Origin: Pseudomonadota bacterium | Lineage (GTDB): Bacteria > Pseudomonadota > Gammaproteobacteria > Steroidobacterales > Steroidobacteraceae | Assembly (NCBI GenBank): GCA_023423065.1 | Contig: JAFAGC010000130.1 | Coordinates: 76,214-140,213, forward strand | DNA: 64,000 bases | Direction: 5' to 3' | Part shown: positions 44,919 through 53,191 of the stretch, piece by piece | Layout of the letters: each line of letters begins with the position of its first letter | How positions within the stretch are numbered: the stretch's first letter is position 1 | Notes under the pieces: generated by a model | What the model saw: only the letters and a program-made list of their open reading frames with translations | Database searches by the model: none | Told to the model about the DNA's origin: nothing | Program-made: the position numbers and the translations under genes

Positions 44919-45103
44919 GGGGACACCTTGGCGGTGGACTCCGCCCTCGAGCTCGACGACGCCGATTTCTTGGCTGGCGAGTTGATTGGCTCGAGCCTTC
45001 CATCGCAAGGGACACGCGCTGCTGGAGCGACGCAGGCCTCAAGCGATCCGGTCAAGACGATTGCCGCCAACGTGCCCACCAAACCCCGAACTTTGAAGTT
45101 CAC
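44915..45103 (-). CDS. VirB7-like small lipoprotein
   Basis: 62 residues: basic start, hydrophobic helix and a cysteine (LVGTLAAIVLTGSLEACVAP) at an imperfect lipobox, then a short serine/lysine tail. Position between virB6 and virB8 and four-base overlaps on both sides are what is expected for virB7, whose product anchors VirB9. Sequence alone would not identify it. Confidence 0.65.
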   Translation of the reverse strand: MNFKVRGLVGTLAAIVLTGSLEACVAPAARVPCDGRLEPINSPAKKSASSSSRAESTAKVSP

Positions 45104-46107
45104 GTACGAACCCTCCGCACGCTGTTCTCGCGCCAGCGACGTGCGATCCGACCGATGCCAGCACCCACCCCGCGCCGTAGACTGTTCACGGGCCGCTGAC
45201 CGTCGCCGTTTGGCCTCCCTGTTCCAATACCTTTGAGAAGTCGACCGGTACCGCGGGTCGCGCTACCGAAACCCCACAGTAGAGCGGCACTGACCACGCC
45301 AAAGCTGCTCAGTGCGAGACCACTCGCAAGGCCTGCCGCCATTGGCATGACTTGCCGCATAACGAGAAAAGTCAGTCCAGCGGCCATGCACACGCGCACT
45401 GCGTGAGCAATTTCAATATCGCCCTCGGCTGCGGCTGCCTGCTGAGCAGCCGCTGATACCAGCGTCAGCATGAGCGCTGCCATCAAGACAGTGAGGATCG
45501 TTATGAATGCATAGTTGGCTAGCTGCGCGATCCAGGACTCGAAGAATCGCTTCGTCGTCTCGAAAAATAGCAGAGCGATAAAGAGAGGGCCGAGCGCCAG
45601 CAGGACAGAAAGCGCGATTCGCGAAAGCGCCAAAAGGAAGATCGTGTAGATCGCAGTGAGACCGACGATGAGATAGACGCCAAACCCCGCGATGTAATAC
45701 GAGAAGTCTCCGTTGAGGATGCCGCCTTTTTCGATGAGGCGTGAAGCCGCGTCATCGCCGGAGAAAATGATCTGATCGACTATCGTGACCGAGTCGGGCG
45801 AACCAATGACCGCCGCGGCAAGCGCGCCAGGTGCCTCGAAGAACGTGTCCACTATGACCGAGTTGTACAGCCACAGATGAAGCGCCGCTCCCAAAATGAC
45901 GGCAAGCATGATGATCCGCTTGAGACCCGCGACGAACGGCTCCTGAATCTGCCCCATGAGCTGCAGGTATCCCCACACCATGAGGTAAAGCACTCCGAGA
46001 GTGATGACGGCTGGCTCGAGTGCTCCGGCGATTCGCGCAGTGGTGTCGCCAATGTATGTGGCGAGGATGCCGTTGAGCCACGCGCTGAATTCTGCGAAGA
46101 ATCCCAT
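45100..46107 (-). CDS. virB6: Type IV secretion membrane protein VirB6
   Basis: 335 residues from ATG 46107 (MGFFAEFSAWLNGI). Several membrane helices (for example AVITLGVLYLMVWGYLQLMG, YYIAGFGVYLIVGLTAIYTIFLLAL, VLLALGPLFIALLFF, AFITILTVLMAALMLTLV) in TrbL/VirB6 arrangement, basic C-terminal tail. Inner-membrane channel component. Follows eexN by ten bases. Confidence 0.9.
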   Translation of the reverse strand: MGFFAEFSAWLNGILATYIGDTTARIAGALEPAVITLGVLYLMVWGYLQLMGQIQEPFVAGLKRIIMLAVILGAALHLWLYNSVIVDTFFEAPGALAAAVIGSPDSVTIVDQIIFSGDDAASRLIEKGGILNGDFSYYIAGFGVYLIVGLTAIYTIFLLALSRIALSVLLALGPLFIALLFFETTKRFFESWIAQLANYAFITILTVLMAALMLTLVSAAAQQAAAAEGDIEIAHAVRVCMAAGLTFLVMRQVMPMAAGLASGLALSSFGVVSAALLWGFGSATRGTGRLLKGIGTGRPNGDGQRPVNSLRRGVGAGIGRIARRWRENSVRRVRT

Positions 46108-46117
46108 CGATTGCCTC

Positions 46118-46417
46118 TCACGATCCGTTTGAAGGCTTTCCGTCACCGGACAGATCCAGCGGAGGCAGCTCTCTTTGCGACCCAATTCCTTCCAGTCGAG
46201 CTGCCTGTTTCGCGTTGACGCAATCAACGCGATCTCCGATAGCACCTGCGTTGTCGACGCACTTCCTGAGCTGCGCTTCCCTCTCCGCCGCGTGTTTACG
46301 GTAGTACGTCACCGTCTTCTCCTGATCCGGCACCGGTGCACAGGAAACGGCGGCGCTGACCGTGACAACGATCCCTAAGCGATTCCGCACGCGCTGTGCA
46401 CCGGGCCGAAACTTCAC
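46118..46417 (-). CDS. EexN-family entry-exclusion lipoprotein
   Basis: 99 residues. Signal and lipobox AAVSC, then the EexN pattern: PDQEKTVTYYRKHAAEREAQLRKCVDNAGAIGDRVDCVNAKQAARLE with two conserved cysteines. These lipoproteins stop the host from receiving a second copy of a related element. Overlaps the virB5 stop by four bases. Confidence 0.85.
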   Translation of the reverse strand: MKFRPGAQRVRNRLGIVVTVSAAVSCAPVPDQEKTVTYYRKHAAEREAQLRKCVDNAGAIGDRVDCVNAKQAARLEGIGSQRELPPLDLSGDGKPSNGS

Positions 46418-47133
46418 GGCTGCAGCCCCATCGGCGGCAGCCGTCGCAGCGACCCTATGTCTGCCAATGCCTGCTCGCGCAGGCGTTGCTTGCGCGCCAT
46501 CTCTTCGGCCTGCGCGATCTGCTGCAGAACATTGAGCTTGGTCTGTTCATTGGCGAGCATGGCTTGCTCGGCTGAGATCCTTGCCTGCAAGTCGAGAATC
46601 GCCTTCTGATCTTGCGCCGCAGGAATCGCGTCCACGAGTTGCTGAAGCGCCTGGAATCTACCGCTGGTGGCTTCGAGAGCTTGCCGCGAGGTGGCCTGGA
46701 ACATCGCAGCTGTTCGACGGGCTGCCTGAAGCTGCTCGCGCTCCAGCGGAGTTAGCGCGGCGATACGCTCCTCGCTCAAGAGGGCATTGTCGTTGAGGAT
46801 TGACTGAAGGCGCGCACCGAGCACGCGATAAGCACCGTCAGCGCGCTGCACGGCCGCTTCGAGCTGGGCCCAATACGCTGGCAGATAGTTTCGATCGGCT
46901 CCCGAAAGCAGACGCTCCATGCCTCTGCCGCCTGTCGTTGCACGATACTGCTGCTCTGCCTGGCGCAACGTACTTCTCGCAGTCTCGAGCTGCTGGTACA
47001 TGGTTGCGATCTGTTCGACCAGCTGCGCGATCGCCCCTACGTCGATGACTGCCCACTGAGCACGGACTGCAGGAGCTCCGAATGACAGCAGTAGAACTGC
47101 GGCCAACAATCCAAACTTCTTTCGCGTATTCAT
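46414..47133 (-). CDS. virB5: Type IV secretion pilus-tip protein VirB5
   Basis: 239 residues from ATG 47133, with tandem AAGGAG ribosome-binding sites. Signal peptide (MNTRKKFGLLAAVLLLSFGAPAVRA), then VIDVGAIAQLVEQIATMYQQLETARSTLRQ, the VirB5/TrbJ opening, and helical coiled-coil structure. Minor pilin that contacts recipient cells. 49 bp after virB4. Confidence 0.9.
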   Translation of the reverse strand: MNTRKKFGLLAAVLLLSFGAPAVRAQWAVIDVGAIAQLVEQIATMYQQLETARSTLRQAEQQYRATTGGRGMERLLSGADRNYLPAYWAQLEAAVQRADGAYRVLGARLQSILNDNALLSEERIAALTPLEREQLQAARRTAAMFQATSRQALEATSGRFQALQQLVDAIPAAQDQKAILDLQARISAEQAMLANEQTKLNVLQQIAQAEEMARKQRLREQALADIGSLRRLPPMGLQP

Positions 47134-47182
47134 ACTCCTTACTCCTTCAATCTTGGGACGAGTTCTTCTTTCTGGCGGGCGC

Positions 47183-49636
47183 TCACCCCGAGCCTTCAAG
47201 AAAGCGCGGGAGCCAATCGGCTGGATCGGCGCCATGAACTTCGATGAGCTGATTAACGCGGGCCACGGAACTTGCTCGCCCAGAGATCACTGCGAGTTCG
47301 GCGTTGAATCCCTTGAGGTCGAGCTCGCAGACGACACTTGAATGCCCCTGCTTGACGAGAAACATGCGAGTTCCTGGCTCGAGCTGCTCTTTGATCAACT
47401 TGAACTCGCGCTCCGTAAGACCGAAACCATCGATGTAGTCGGCCGCGGCAGCGTCGGGATTCGGAAAGAAGATCTTTGTCGGCGTCTGCTCGATGATGGT
47501 TCTGCTGATAGGACTCGAAAGTGCATCGCTCGGACTTTGTGTGGCTGCGCAGAAAACGCCGTTGAGCTTTCGCCAAACCTTTAGTCCGTCTTTGGCGAAT
47601 TGTTCGAAGGCTGAATCGGCGAGCAATCGCGAGAACTCGTCTGCCCAGCAAACGAAGGGTTGACCTGTGAGCAGGCTTCGTACGCAGAAGAAGAGGTAGA
47701 GCGTGATTGGTGAGCGCACAGTTTCGTGGTCCAGAAACTCAGTGACATCGAAACCGATCACTCGCCGTCCACCAATTTTCTGCGCCAGTGAGTCTTCTGG
47801 GTTGTCGAAGACCCACGCGTAGTCTCCCCCAGTGCTCGCGCACCAGCGCGAAAGGCGCGCGTGAATTCCCTCCGGGCGAGTCGAGTCCGTGAATTCGATG
47901 AGTCGGGAAAGCCGGCGATTCTTGCGGTCAAGCGCCAGCGTCCCGCGCAGCGCGTGGTCGAGATCACTCTCTTCCCGTGTCGTTAAAGGCGTCGCAGTGC
48001 GCACCAGTGAGCGCAGCCAGGTCTTCAGGAACTCAATGCTCGCCGGCGTCTCCGGGAGCTGCAGCGGATTGAAGCCGGTTGGTAACCCGTTTCGAAGGGG
48101 CAAATAGATGCCCCCGAGTGCTCGCACGAGAATCTCAAGGCCTTTGTCCTTGTCGAACACCACTTGAACGGCGCCTTGACGCGCGAGCATGGCGACCAGA
48201 AACCCTATGAAAACCGTCTTACCGGAACCTGTCGGGCCGCAAATGAAGGTGTGGCCCGTGTCCTTACGGCTACCCCCGTCAGGATCAGTAGGATCGCTGG
48301 AATGCAATGAGAAGTAATAGGGCGAATGCGCGCTAGTTATCAGCAAAGCGAGCGCGTCGCCCCAGTGATTGCCGGCGGCTCGGCCCACTGGGAAGTTGTG
48401 AAACGCCGCCATTGCCGCGAGATTTCGCGACGTGATGGGAGCCTTGCGAGGCCTATCGCGAAAATTGCCTGGGATCTGGGCCCAGAACGCCGACTCGAGA
48501 GCCAGGTCCTCGCGAGCCACCGTCATGCCGGTATCTGCGAGCATGGCTCGCGCCAGTGCAACGGCATCGTTGAGGCGCTTGATCCGCTCCGCACCGTCGT
48601 CTCTACCCCGTGAGGCTGGAGCGTCCGCGAGCACTTGCAGGCTGAAGTGGTGATCGCCCATCACGAACTCGTTGCTGGTTAGTGCGTCGAGCGCATCGAC
48701 GAGCTCCTCCGCCTGTGAGACCGCGAAGTCTCCGGCATTCGCCATGCGAGCATGCTGCCGCTGCAGGAGCCCCTGCCCTGTCGCCTTCGAAAGGAACGTA
48801 AAGGATTGCGTCATCACAAAGGGGAAAGGCGCCGAAAGCAGCGCGTTGTACATGCCGACGCTGGTGGGCGTCGGATATTCCTTGATGCCGAGCACGGCCC
48901 CAACGCGTGTCTCAGTCGGCAAGCGATACTCGATGACTTCGGTTCCGAATACCGGTCGAGTGGTCGCCAATGCATCGGCGATCGGCGCACGCGGAACCGG
49001 TATCCGCTGCCGCTCGCCGTTCACCAAGTGCCCAAGGAACTCGAGCAACTGCGAGTAGTGCCTCCCTTCATACAAATAGATACTTAGTGGCTCCGGCTCG
49101 TAGCGAGCCAACGAAGCGCTGATCGTCTGGCCGAGCTTGGCGCAGGCATCAAGCGCGGCATCGAGATCCTCTTCGCCGCGATGGCCAGGACGTTTCGCCA
49201 ATGCCTTGGACAAGAGGCCGGACGCTGCTCCAGCAACCGGTCGGTACACCACAGAGAGATAGAGGTCATTGACCATCAGCGTCTCAGTGGCCAACCGAGA
49301 CTGATACTTCGCCGCTAGGCGTCCCGCGAAGTCGGCCTCGTCTACGGAGGCGCCGGCGAATTGCTCGCGCCGGCGGATGAGGTGGATCCAGAGAGCAACA
49401 TTCGGGCTCGCAACGTTGCGCCAGGTGACATTCAGCCGTTCGTGCCAATTGTTGAGCTGGTCGTCATCGGCAGACTCAAAGCTCGCCCCGCTCAAGCGAA
49501 ATGCCTGGACGAAATTGCCGTCCGAAGTCTTGAGAACGCCTTCCGCAACATGCGACGAGTACGGAATGTGAGTCGCCACTGCCTGCTCGCGCCGGATGGC
49601 AGACGGACGCTGCGCAGACCGCAAACTGACATTCAC
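47183..49636 (-). CDS. virB4: Type IV secretion ATPase VirB4
   Basis: 817 residues. N-terminal CagE/TrbE-type domain (HIPYSSHVAEGVLKTSDGNFVQAFRLSGASFE), Walker A GPTGSGKTVFIGFL near residue 445, FDKDKGLEILVRALGG and Walker B PFVCWADEFSRLL. Powers pilus assembly and substrate transfer. The start overlaps the virB3 stop by four bases. Confidence 0.94.
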   Translation of the reverse strand: MNVSLRSAQRPSAIRREQAVATHIPYSSHVAEGVLKTSDGNFVQAFRLSGASFESADDDQLNNWHERLNVTWRNVASPNVALWIHLIRRREQFAGASVDEADFAGRLAAKYQSRLATETLMVNDLYLSVVYRPVAGAASGLLSKALAKRPGHRGEEDLDAALDACAKLGQTISASLARYEPEPLSIYLYEGRHYSQLLEFLGHLVNGERQRIPVPRAPIADALATTRPVFGTEVIEYRLPTETRVGAVLGIKEYPTPTSVGMYNALLSAPFPFVMTQSFTFLSKATGQGLLQRQHARMANAGDFAVSQAEELVDALDALTSNEFVMGDHHFSLQVLADAPASRGRDDGAERIKRLNDAVALARAMLADTGMTVAREDLALESAFWAQIPGNFRDRPRKAPITSRNLAAMAAFHNFPVGRAAGNHWGDALALLITSAHSPYYFSLHSSDPTDPDGGSRKDTGHTFICGPTGSGKTVFIGFLVAMLARQGAVQVVFDKDKGLEILVRALGGIYLPLRNGLPTGFNPLQLPETPASIEFLKTWLRSLVRTATPLTTREESDLDHALRGTLALDRKNRRLSRLIEFTDSTRPEGIHARLSRWCASTGGDYAWVFDNPEDSLAQKIGGRRVIGFDVTEFLDHETVRSPITLYLFFCVRSLLTGQPFVCWADEFSRLLADSAFEQFAKDGLKVWRKLNGVFCAATQSPSDALSSPISRTIIEQTPTKIFFPNPDAAAADYIDGFGLTEREFKLIKEQLEPGTRMFLVKQGHSSVVCELDLKGFNAELAVISGRASSVARVNQLIEVHGADPADWLPRFLEGSG

Positions 49637-50049
49637 TTGCGCACCCTCGGCAACTCGCTCGCTGGACGCGCGTGCGCCCGCGCGTGTGCAATCCGTGGAC
49701 TGCCGGCGACTCGTCGCCTCCCGTTAAGACTTGGCGCATTCAGCTCGAGCGGAGAGAAGCTGCTTGCCCTCCAAACACGAAACGTTCCGGCAAATGCTGG
49801 TAGGCGCGTCCGACCCCAGAGCAGGATCAGATCAAAGTAGCGCGCGTCACGAAGGCACAACAATGCGCAGATCCCGTGAATTGGAATCACGATAAGCAAC
49901 GTCAGCAGGTTCTTCGTGAGAAGAAAGACCTCCATCGAGAACACAAGATTGAACAGAAGTGCCGAGTACGTGACGCCCCATCGCATTGGCGGCCGCGTTA
50001 CCGCAACGAATAGCGGATCAGCCGTCAAACCTTCATTGCGCCCGCTCAT
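49633..50049 (-). CDS. virB3: Type IV secretion protein VirB3
   Basis: 138 residues: LTADPLFVAVTRPPMRWGVTYSALLFNLVF, two membrane helices, LRDARYFDLILLWGRTRLPAFAGTFRVWRASSFSPL, the family pattern, followed by a basic C-terminal extension of about 40 residues beyond the usual 100. Inner-membrane partner of VirB4. Confidence 0.88.
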   Translation of the reverse strand: MSGRNEGLTADPLFVAVTRPPMRWGVTYSALLFNLVFSMEVFLLTKNLLTLLIVIPIHGICALLCLRDARYFDLILLWGRTRLPAFAGTFRVWRASSFSPLELNAPSLNGRRRVAGSPRIAHARAHARPASELPRVRK

Positions 50050-50058
50050 GTTCGCCGC

Positions 50059-50400
50059 CTAGACTGCGAACATGCCGCGGATCCATGTCACGATCTGCGG
50101 CGCGCCGAAAATCACGGCGATGCCGATGATCGCACCGATGGGCCAACCCCAAGAGATACGATTCGACATCGCCATGAAGCCGAGCACCATCACCAGAATG
50201 ACGGCGATCGGAGTGGCCCACGCCAAGATGTTTGACTGCAATGACTCCGCTCCCGTGAGGAACGGCGACTCTTGCGCGAAGGTGATATCGGGCATCGCGA
50301 GCATCGCGAAGCACAGAAGAATGGCGATAGCCAATCGCGTGCGAGATGCGTTTTGGGTGTTTGTCACGGTCACATCCCCTTTGTTCTTGCCTGGGGACAT
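50059..50400 (-). CDS. virB2: Major pilin VirB2/TrbC
   Basis: 113 residues: signal region ending PDITFAQ, then two helices (ILAWATPIAVILVMVLGFMAMSNRIS and GWPIGAIIGIAVIFGAPQIVTWI), the TrbC/VirB2 pattern. First gene of the transfer operon, which runs virB2-3-4-5-eexN-6-7-8-9-10-11-virD4 and on to the LPD7 genes. No virB1 transglycosylase gene is seen. Confidence 0.9.
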   Translation of the reverse strand: MSPGKNKGDVTVTNTQNASRTRLAIAILLCFAMLAMPDITFAQESPFLTGAESLQSNILAWATPIAVILVMVLGFMAMSNRISWGWPIGAIIGIAVIFGAPQIVTWIRGMFAV

Positions 50401-50490
50401 ATCCGATCACGATGCTCGAAAAAGTCGTATGCGAGTATCGAGGAAAATTCAGCTGATACTTATCGCAGCCTACTAGCACTGGCCGGGCTT

Positions 50491-51138
50491 TCACCGCATG
50501 CCAAGGAGTTCTCCGCCCAGAAGTTGAAGTCCAAGGAGGCGCACTTCGCACAGATCCTTTGCACTCCCGCCCTGCCCTGCGATCAAAAGCTTTCGCCAGA
50601 ACGTAGGCGTCGTCTGCCATCGAATTCGCAGTTCATGGCTCGAACTTTCCGCGACTCTGCTTAGCTGGCGCGGCGTTAGTTCCGCAAGCACACTGGCCAC
50701 TTGTGCAGACATTCCGAACAGCAACCCAGCGCATTCACGCGCGTGTTGCACGGACAGCCAGGCCACGATCAGAGATTCGCGCGTTAGTTCTTCGGCGTGT
50801 CCAGCCGGAAAGCTGAACGATCGCCTTGTCCCCAATTGGTAGCTGGCATTTGTGCGTACCGTGCGGCGCCACCAATCTTCATCATGAAAGTGCAGATCAA
50901 CTAAGAGCACTGGGATACTTGCCGCGCGTCGACAAGCAGCCGTATCGAAGCAACGCAAGAGGTCAGCGTTCTGCCGAACCAGCCCAACTGAAGCGCTTTC
51001 ATGATGCGCAAGCTCGCTGAGAGCGCTAACAAGGTGTTCATTTATCTGGCAGACAGCCTCAAGAAGTCGCGAGCCTCGCCATCTGTGTGGCGCCAAAGCT
51101 TGCACCAATCGCGAACGTCTATCTTCTGTGCCTGGCAT
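50491..51138 (-). CDS. FlhD-like transcriptional regulator (SetD-type)
   Basis: 215 residues from ATG 51138 (MPGTEDRRSRLVQ). The C-terminal region (about 115-190) aligns with FlhD: SLIVAWLSVQHARECAGLLFGMSAQVASVLAELTPRQLSRVAESSSHELRIRW against the FlhD stretch AxMFRLGIxEEMATTLAALTLPQMVKLAETN. The N-terminal 110 residues are extra. In SXT-type ICEs, SetC and SetD are FlhC and FlhD homologs that switch on transfer. Divergent from the FlhC-like gene and directly upstream of virB2. Confidence 0.7.
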   Translation of the reverse strand: MPGTEDRRSRLVQALAPHRWRGSRLLEAVCQINEHLVSALSELAHHESASVGLVRQNADLLRCFDTAACRRAASIPVLLVDLHFHDEDWWRRTVRTNASYQLGTRRSFSFPAGHAEELTRESLIVAWLSVQHARECAGLLFGMSAQVASVLAELTPRQLSRVAESSSHELRIRWQTTPTFWRKLLIAGQGGSAKDLCEVRLLGLQLLGGELLGMR

Positions 51139-51306
51139 CAATGCGCCTCGGCTCGTGATTCTCCACAGATAGAGTCGAACTCGATGATTGAGTTTCACTC
51201 TATTTGCAATAGAAATGCGTTTATCAATTTTGAGAAATGTCACAAAGGATGCGGTGACGACAGATCAATCGAGTGTGATTCCGCCTAAACGGGGGAATGC
51301 ATCGCC
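51139..51306. promoter_or_regulatory. Divergent control region of the FlhD-like/FlhC-like pair
   Basis: 168 bp, AT-richer than its surroundings (51185-51245), between two divergent regulator genes. Promoters for both must lie here; no clear palindrome could be assigned. Confidence 0.4.
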
Positions 51307-51936
51307 ATGGACACTGTTGAAGATCCGGATGATCGCGATCTCAGGCGCCGGCAGCTCGCAAAGCGCCTGGTCTCGCATCACGCCCGAACTCAAACCATCT
51401 TCGTGTTCACCGGGTTCACGCGCCATCGGCTGGCCACTCTGCGAAAGAGATGGGGCGTACCTCCGGAGGAGCGCCACCGCGGACCTTCGCCAACCTCCTT
51501 TTCTGTGTTTTTCCGATCCCCGAGGGCACGGGACGTAGCGACGACGGCCGCGGTGATTTGCAAGCTACTCGGCGCCACGCGGCCGGGGCTTGGCACAAGA
51601 CCGTCAAGACGTGCGCTGGACCTGGATTTCGGTGAGCAGCTCTGTGAGGTACACGAAGCGCTTAAGGCTTGCTTTCCAGATGTCGAACTTGAGTTCGAAC
51701 AAATATTGCTTCTTGCGATTGGGCTCTCGAAAAGCGAGGCCATCAATCTGACCACATGCGTGAAATGCGGAATTGCGGTGTTATCTGATCAGCTATCGCT
51801 CCGAAGACGCACTTGCGCGCCTTGCCATCGACCAGCGGAGCCTGCCATCGGCACCGCCATCAAAGATGCAGACGATCGCTACCCAGAGGGCCAATCGCCT
51901 GCTCCGCCAGATCATGTGCGCCCGACGGCTGACTAG
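51307..51936 (+). CDS. FlhC-like transcriptional activator (SetC-type)
   Basis: 209 residues. FlhC-like N-terminus: DLRRRQLAKRLVSHHARTQTIFVFTGFTRHRLATLRKRWGVPP followed by HRGPSPTSFSVFF. The C-terminal four-cysteine cluster CVKC...CAPC (about 155-180) matches the zinc site of FlhC. With the FlhD-like protein it would form an FlhD4C2-type activator of the virB operon (inference). In flagellar systems the two are one operon; here they face away from each other. Confidence 0.75.
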   Translation: MDTVEDPDDRDLRRRQLAKRLVSHHARTQTIFVFTGFTRHRLATLRKRWGVPPEERHRGPSPTSFSVFFRSPRARDVATTAAVICKLLGATRPGLGTRPSRRALDLDFGEQLCEVHEALKACFPDVELEFEQILLLAIGLSKSEAINLTTCVKCGIAVLSDQLSLRRRTCAPCHRPAEPAIGTAIKDADDRYPEGQSPAPPDHVRPTAD

Positions 51937-51973
51937 TTTGCGGTTCTAGATCAACGCAGCCGAGGTTTCTTAC

Positions 51974-52270
51974 CTAGCGTGCCAAACGCCGCATCACGGC
52001 GTTGAGGACTATGACCAGCGCGCCGCAACCCAGCGATAGACCGAGTACCAGCCAGAATGGGAAACGAGGCGCGGACTTGGAGAATTCAAGGAAGAACGCA
52101 ATTAGTGTTCCGAGCAGCGCGATGGCAGTCAGCACGTAGCGCGCAACTGGTTCGATGAACTGCAGCAGGGTGAGCAATGGAAGACGTACTACCCGCCAAC
52201 CCATCCGCCCTAATTTTCTAGCCGCACCTGGGTCGCCAGTCGACCTAAGCTCGATATCACCCGTGGCCAT
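51974..52270 (-). CDS. Small membrane protein of unknown function
   Basis: 98 residues from ATG 52270 (MATGDIELRSTGD). Two predicted membrane helices (VARYVLTAIALLGTLIAFFLEF and FPFWLVLGLSLGCGALVIVLNAV) and a basic end. The start overlaps the preceding gene by 14 bases, so the two form an operon. No family recognised. Confidence 0.65.
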   Translation of the reverse strand: MATGDIELRSTGDPGAARKLGRMGWRVVRLPLLTLLQFIEPVARYVLTAIALLGTLIAFFLEFSKSAPRFPFWLVLGLSLGCGALVIVLNAVMRRLAR

Positions 52271-52514
52271 CGGATTCTCCTCGGATTTCCCCAAGTGCGC
52301 TTTCGCGGGGAACCACGTCGACCAATCCTTGAACGATGCTACGCCCAGCCGCGTTTCGCGAGCAAGCCAGCGGAATCACTGACGTCTCGTTTCGGTATTC
52401 ACCGAAAATGCGGCGATTCTCGCCATTGCGGTATTGCGCCATGAATCCATACTCGCGCTTGAGTGACAACTTATCTCTAAGCAGTCGGAACCACAGATCA
52501 TGAGCCTTAGCCAT
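52257..52514 (-). CDS. Small hypothetical protein divergent from the AlpA gene
   Basis: 85 residues from ATG 52514 (MAKAHDLWFRLLRDKLSLKREYGFMAQYRNGENRR), or from the adjacent ATG 52517. Basic N-terminus. Its start overlaps the start of the AlpA-like gene on the opposite strand. No domain recognised; the pairing suggests a role in element control. Confidence 0.5.
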   Translation of the reverse strand: MAKAHDLWFRLLRDKLSLKREYGFMAQYRNGENRRIFGEYRNETSVIPLACSRNAAGRSIVQGLVDVVPRESALGEIRGESDGHG

Positions 52515-52515
52515 C

Positions 52516-52869
52516 ATGAGCATCGACAACTCCGGACTGCGGACGATCGCGCAGGAAATCGCGCCCAGTGCCGTACCTCTGTCCCGCTGGGTCAACGAGC
52601 CATTTCCGGCATGGAGTGAGATCCTGACCTCGCATGAGGTTGCGCGACTGACGCGACGACATTGCTGGACACTGGCCACGCTTTCTCTCTTCGGTCAGTT
52701 TCCAAAGAAGCTGCATTTCCGCGGTCGACCCATCGGCTGGCTTCGCGCCGAAGTTGATGAGTGGCTGGATAGACGTCGGCCCGCGAGAAGTCCCTGTTCG
52801 AAGGTACGGCGAAGCTCGCCTCGCTATCGGCGTGACCTGGCCCATTTTCCGAAGGCGCGCGCCCAGTGA
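52516..52869 (+). CDS. AlpA-family DNA-binding regulator 1
   Basis: 117 residues. MerR-like/AlpA helix-turn-helix: LTSHEVARLTRRHCWTLATLSLFGQFPKKLHFRGRPIGWLRAEVDEWLDRR. AlpA-type proteins act as excisionase or as integrase-gene activators. The stop overlaps the start of a second AlpA-like gene (ATGA at 52866-52869). Confidence 0.8.
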   Translation: MSIDNSGLRTIAQEIAPSAVPLSRWVNEPFPAWSEILTSHEVARLTRRHCWTLATLSLFGQFPKKLHFRGRPIGWLRAEVDEWLDRRRPARSPCSKVRRSSPRYRRDLAHFPKARAQ

Positions 52870-53189
52870 CGAGCGAGTCTGCCAGCGACGGGGCGCGAGA
52901 TTCTTCGCGCGAGCCTGTGGAAATTCGCGAGCAAGGGTTGATTGCGCCGTCATTCTATCGCCTACGAGACGTGCTTCGAATAACGTCGTTGAGTCGGCCG
53001 ACTCTCTACCGCCGGATTGCCGCGCACCGATTTCCGGCGCCGGTTCATTTGGGCGGCAGGGCGACGGGCTGGGCCTCAGCTTCACTCCGAAGCTGGATTG
53101 ACGATCCAGAGGGCTATCGTGCACCTCACGGCGAAGAGCCGCCAATCCCGCGGGGACGCGGCCGGCCTCGCAAGTACACGGTTGGTTGA
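52866..53189 (+). CDS. AlpA-family DNA-binding regulator 2
   Basis: 107 residues: YRLRDVLRITSLSRPTLYRRIAAHRFPAPVHLGGRATGWASASLRSWIDDPEGY is the classic AlpA pattern, followed by a basic, AT-hook-like tail (RGRGRPRKYT). Convergent with the integrase gene, whose stop is 3 bases away. Likely recombination-directionality or excision factor. Confidence 0.85.
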   Translation: MTSESASDGARDSSREPVEIREQGLIAPSFYRLRDVLRITSLSRPTLYRRIAAHRFPAPVHLGGRATGWASASLRSWIDDPEGYRAPHGEEPPIPRGRGRPRKYTVG

Positions 53190-53191
53190 GC

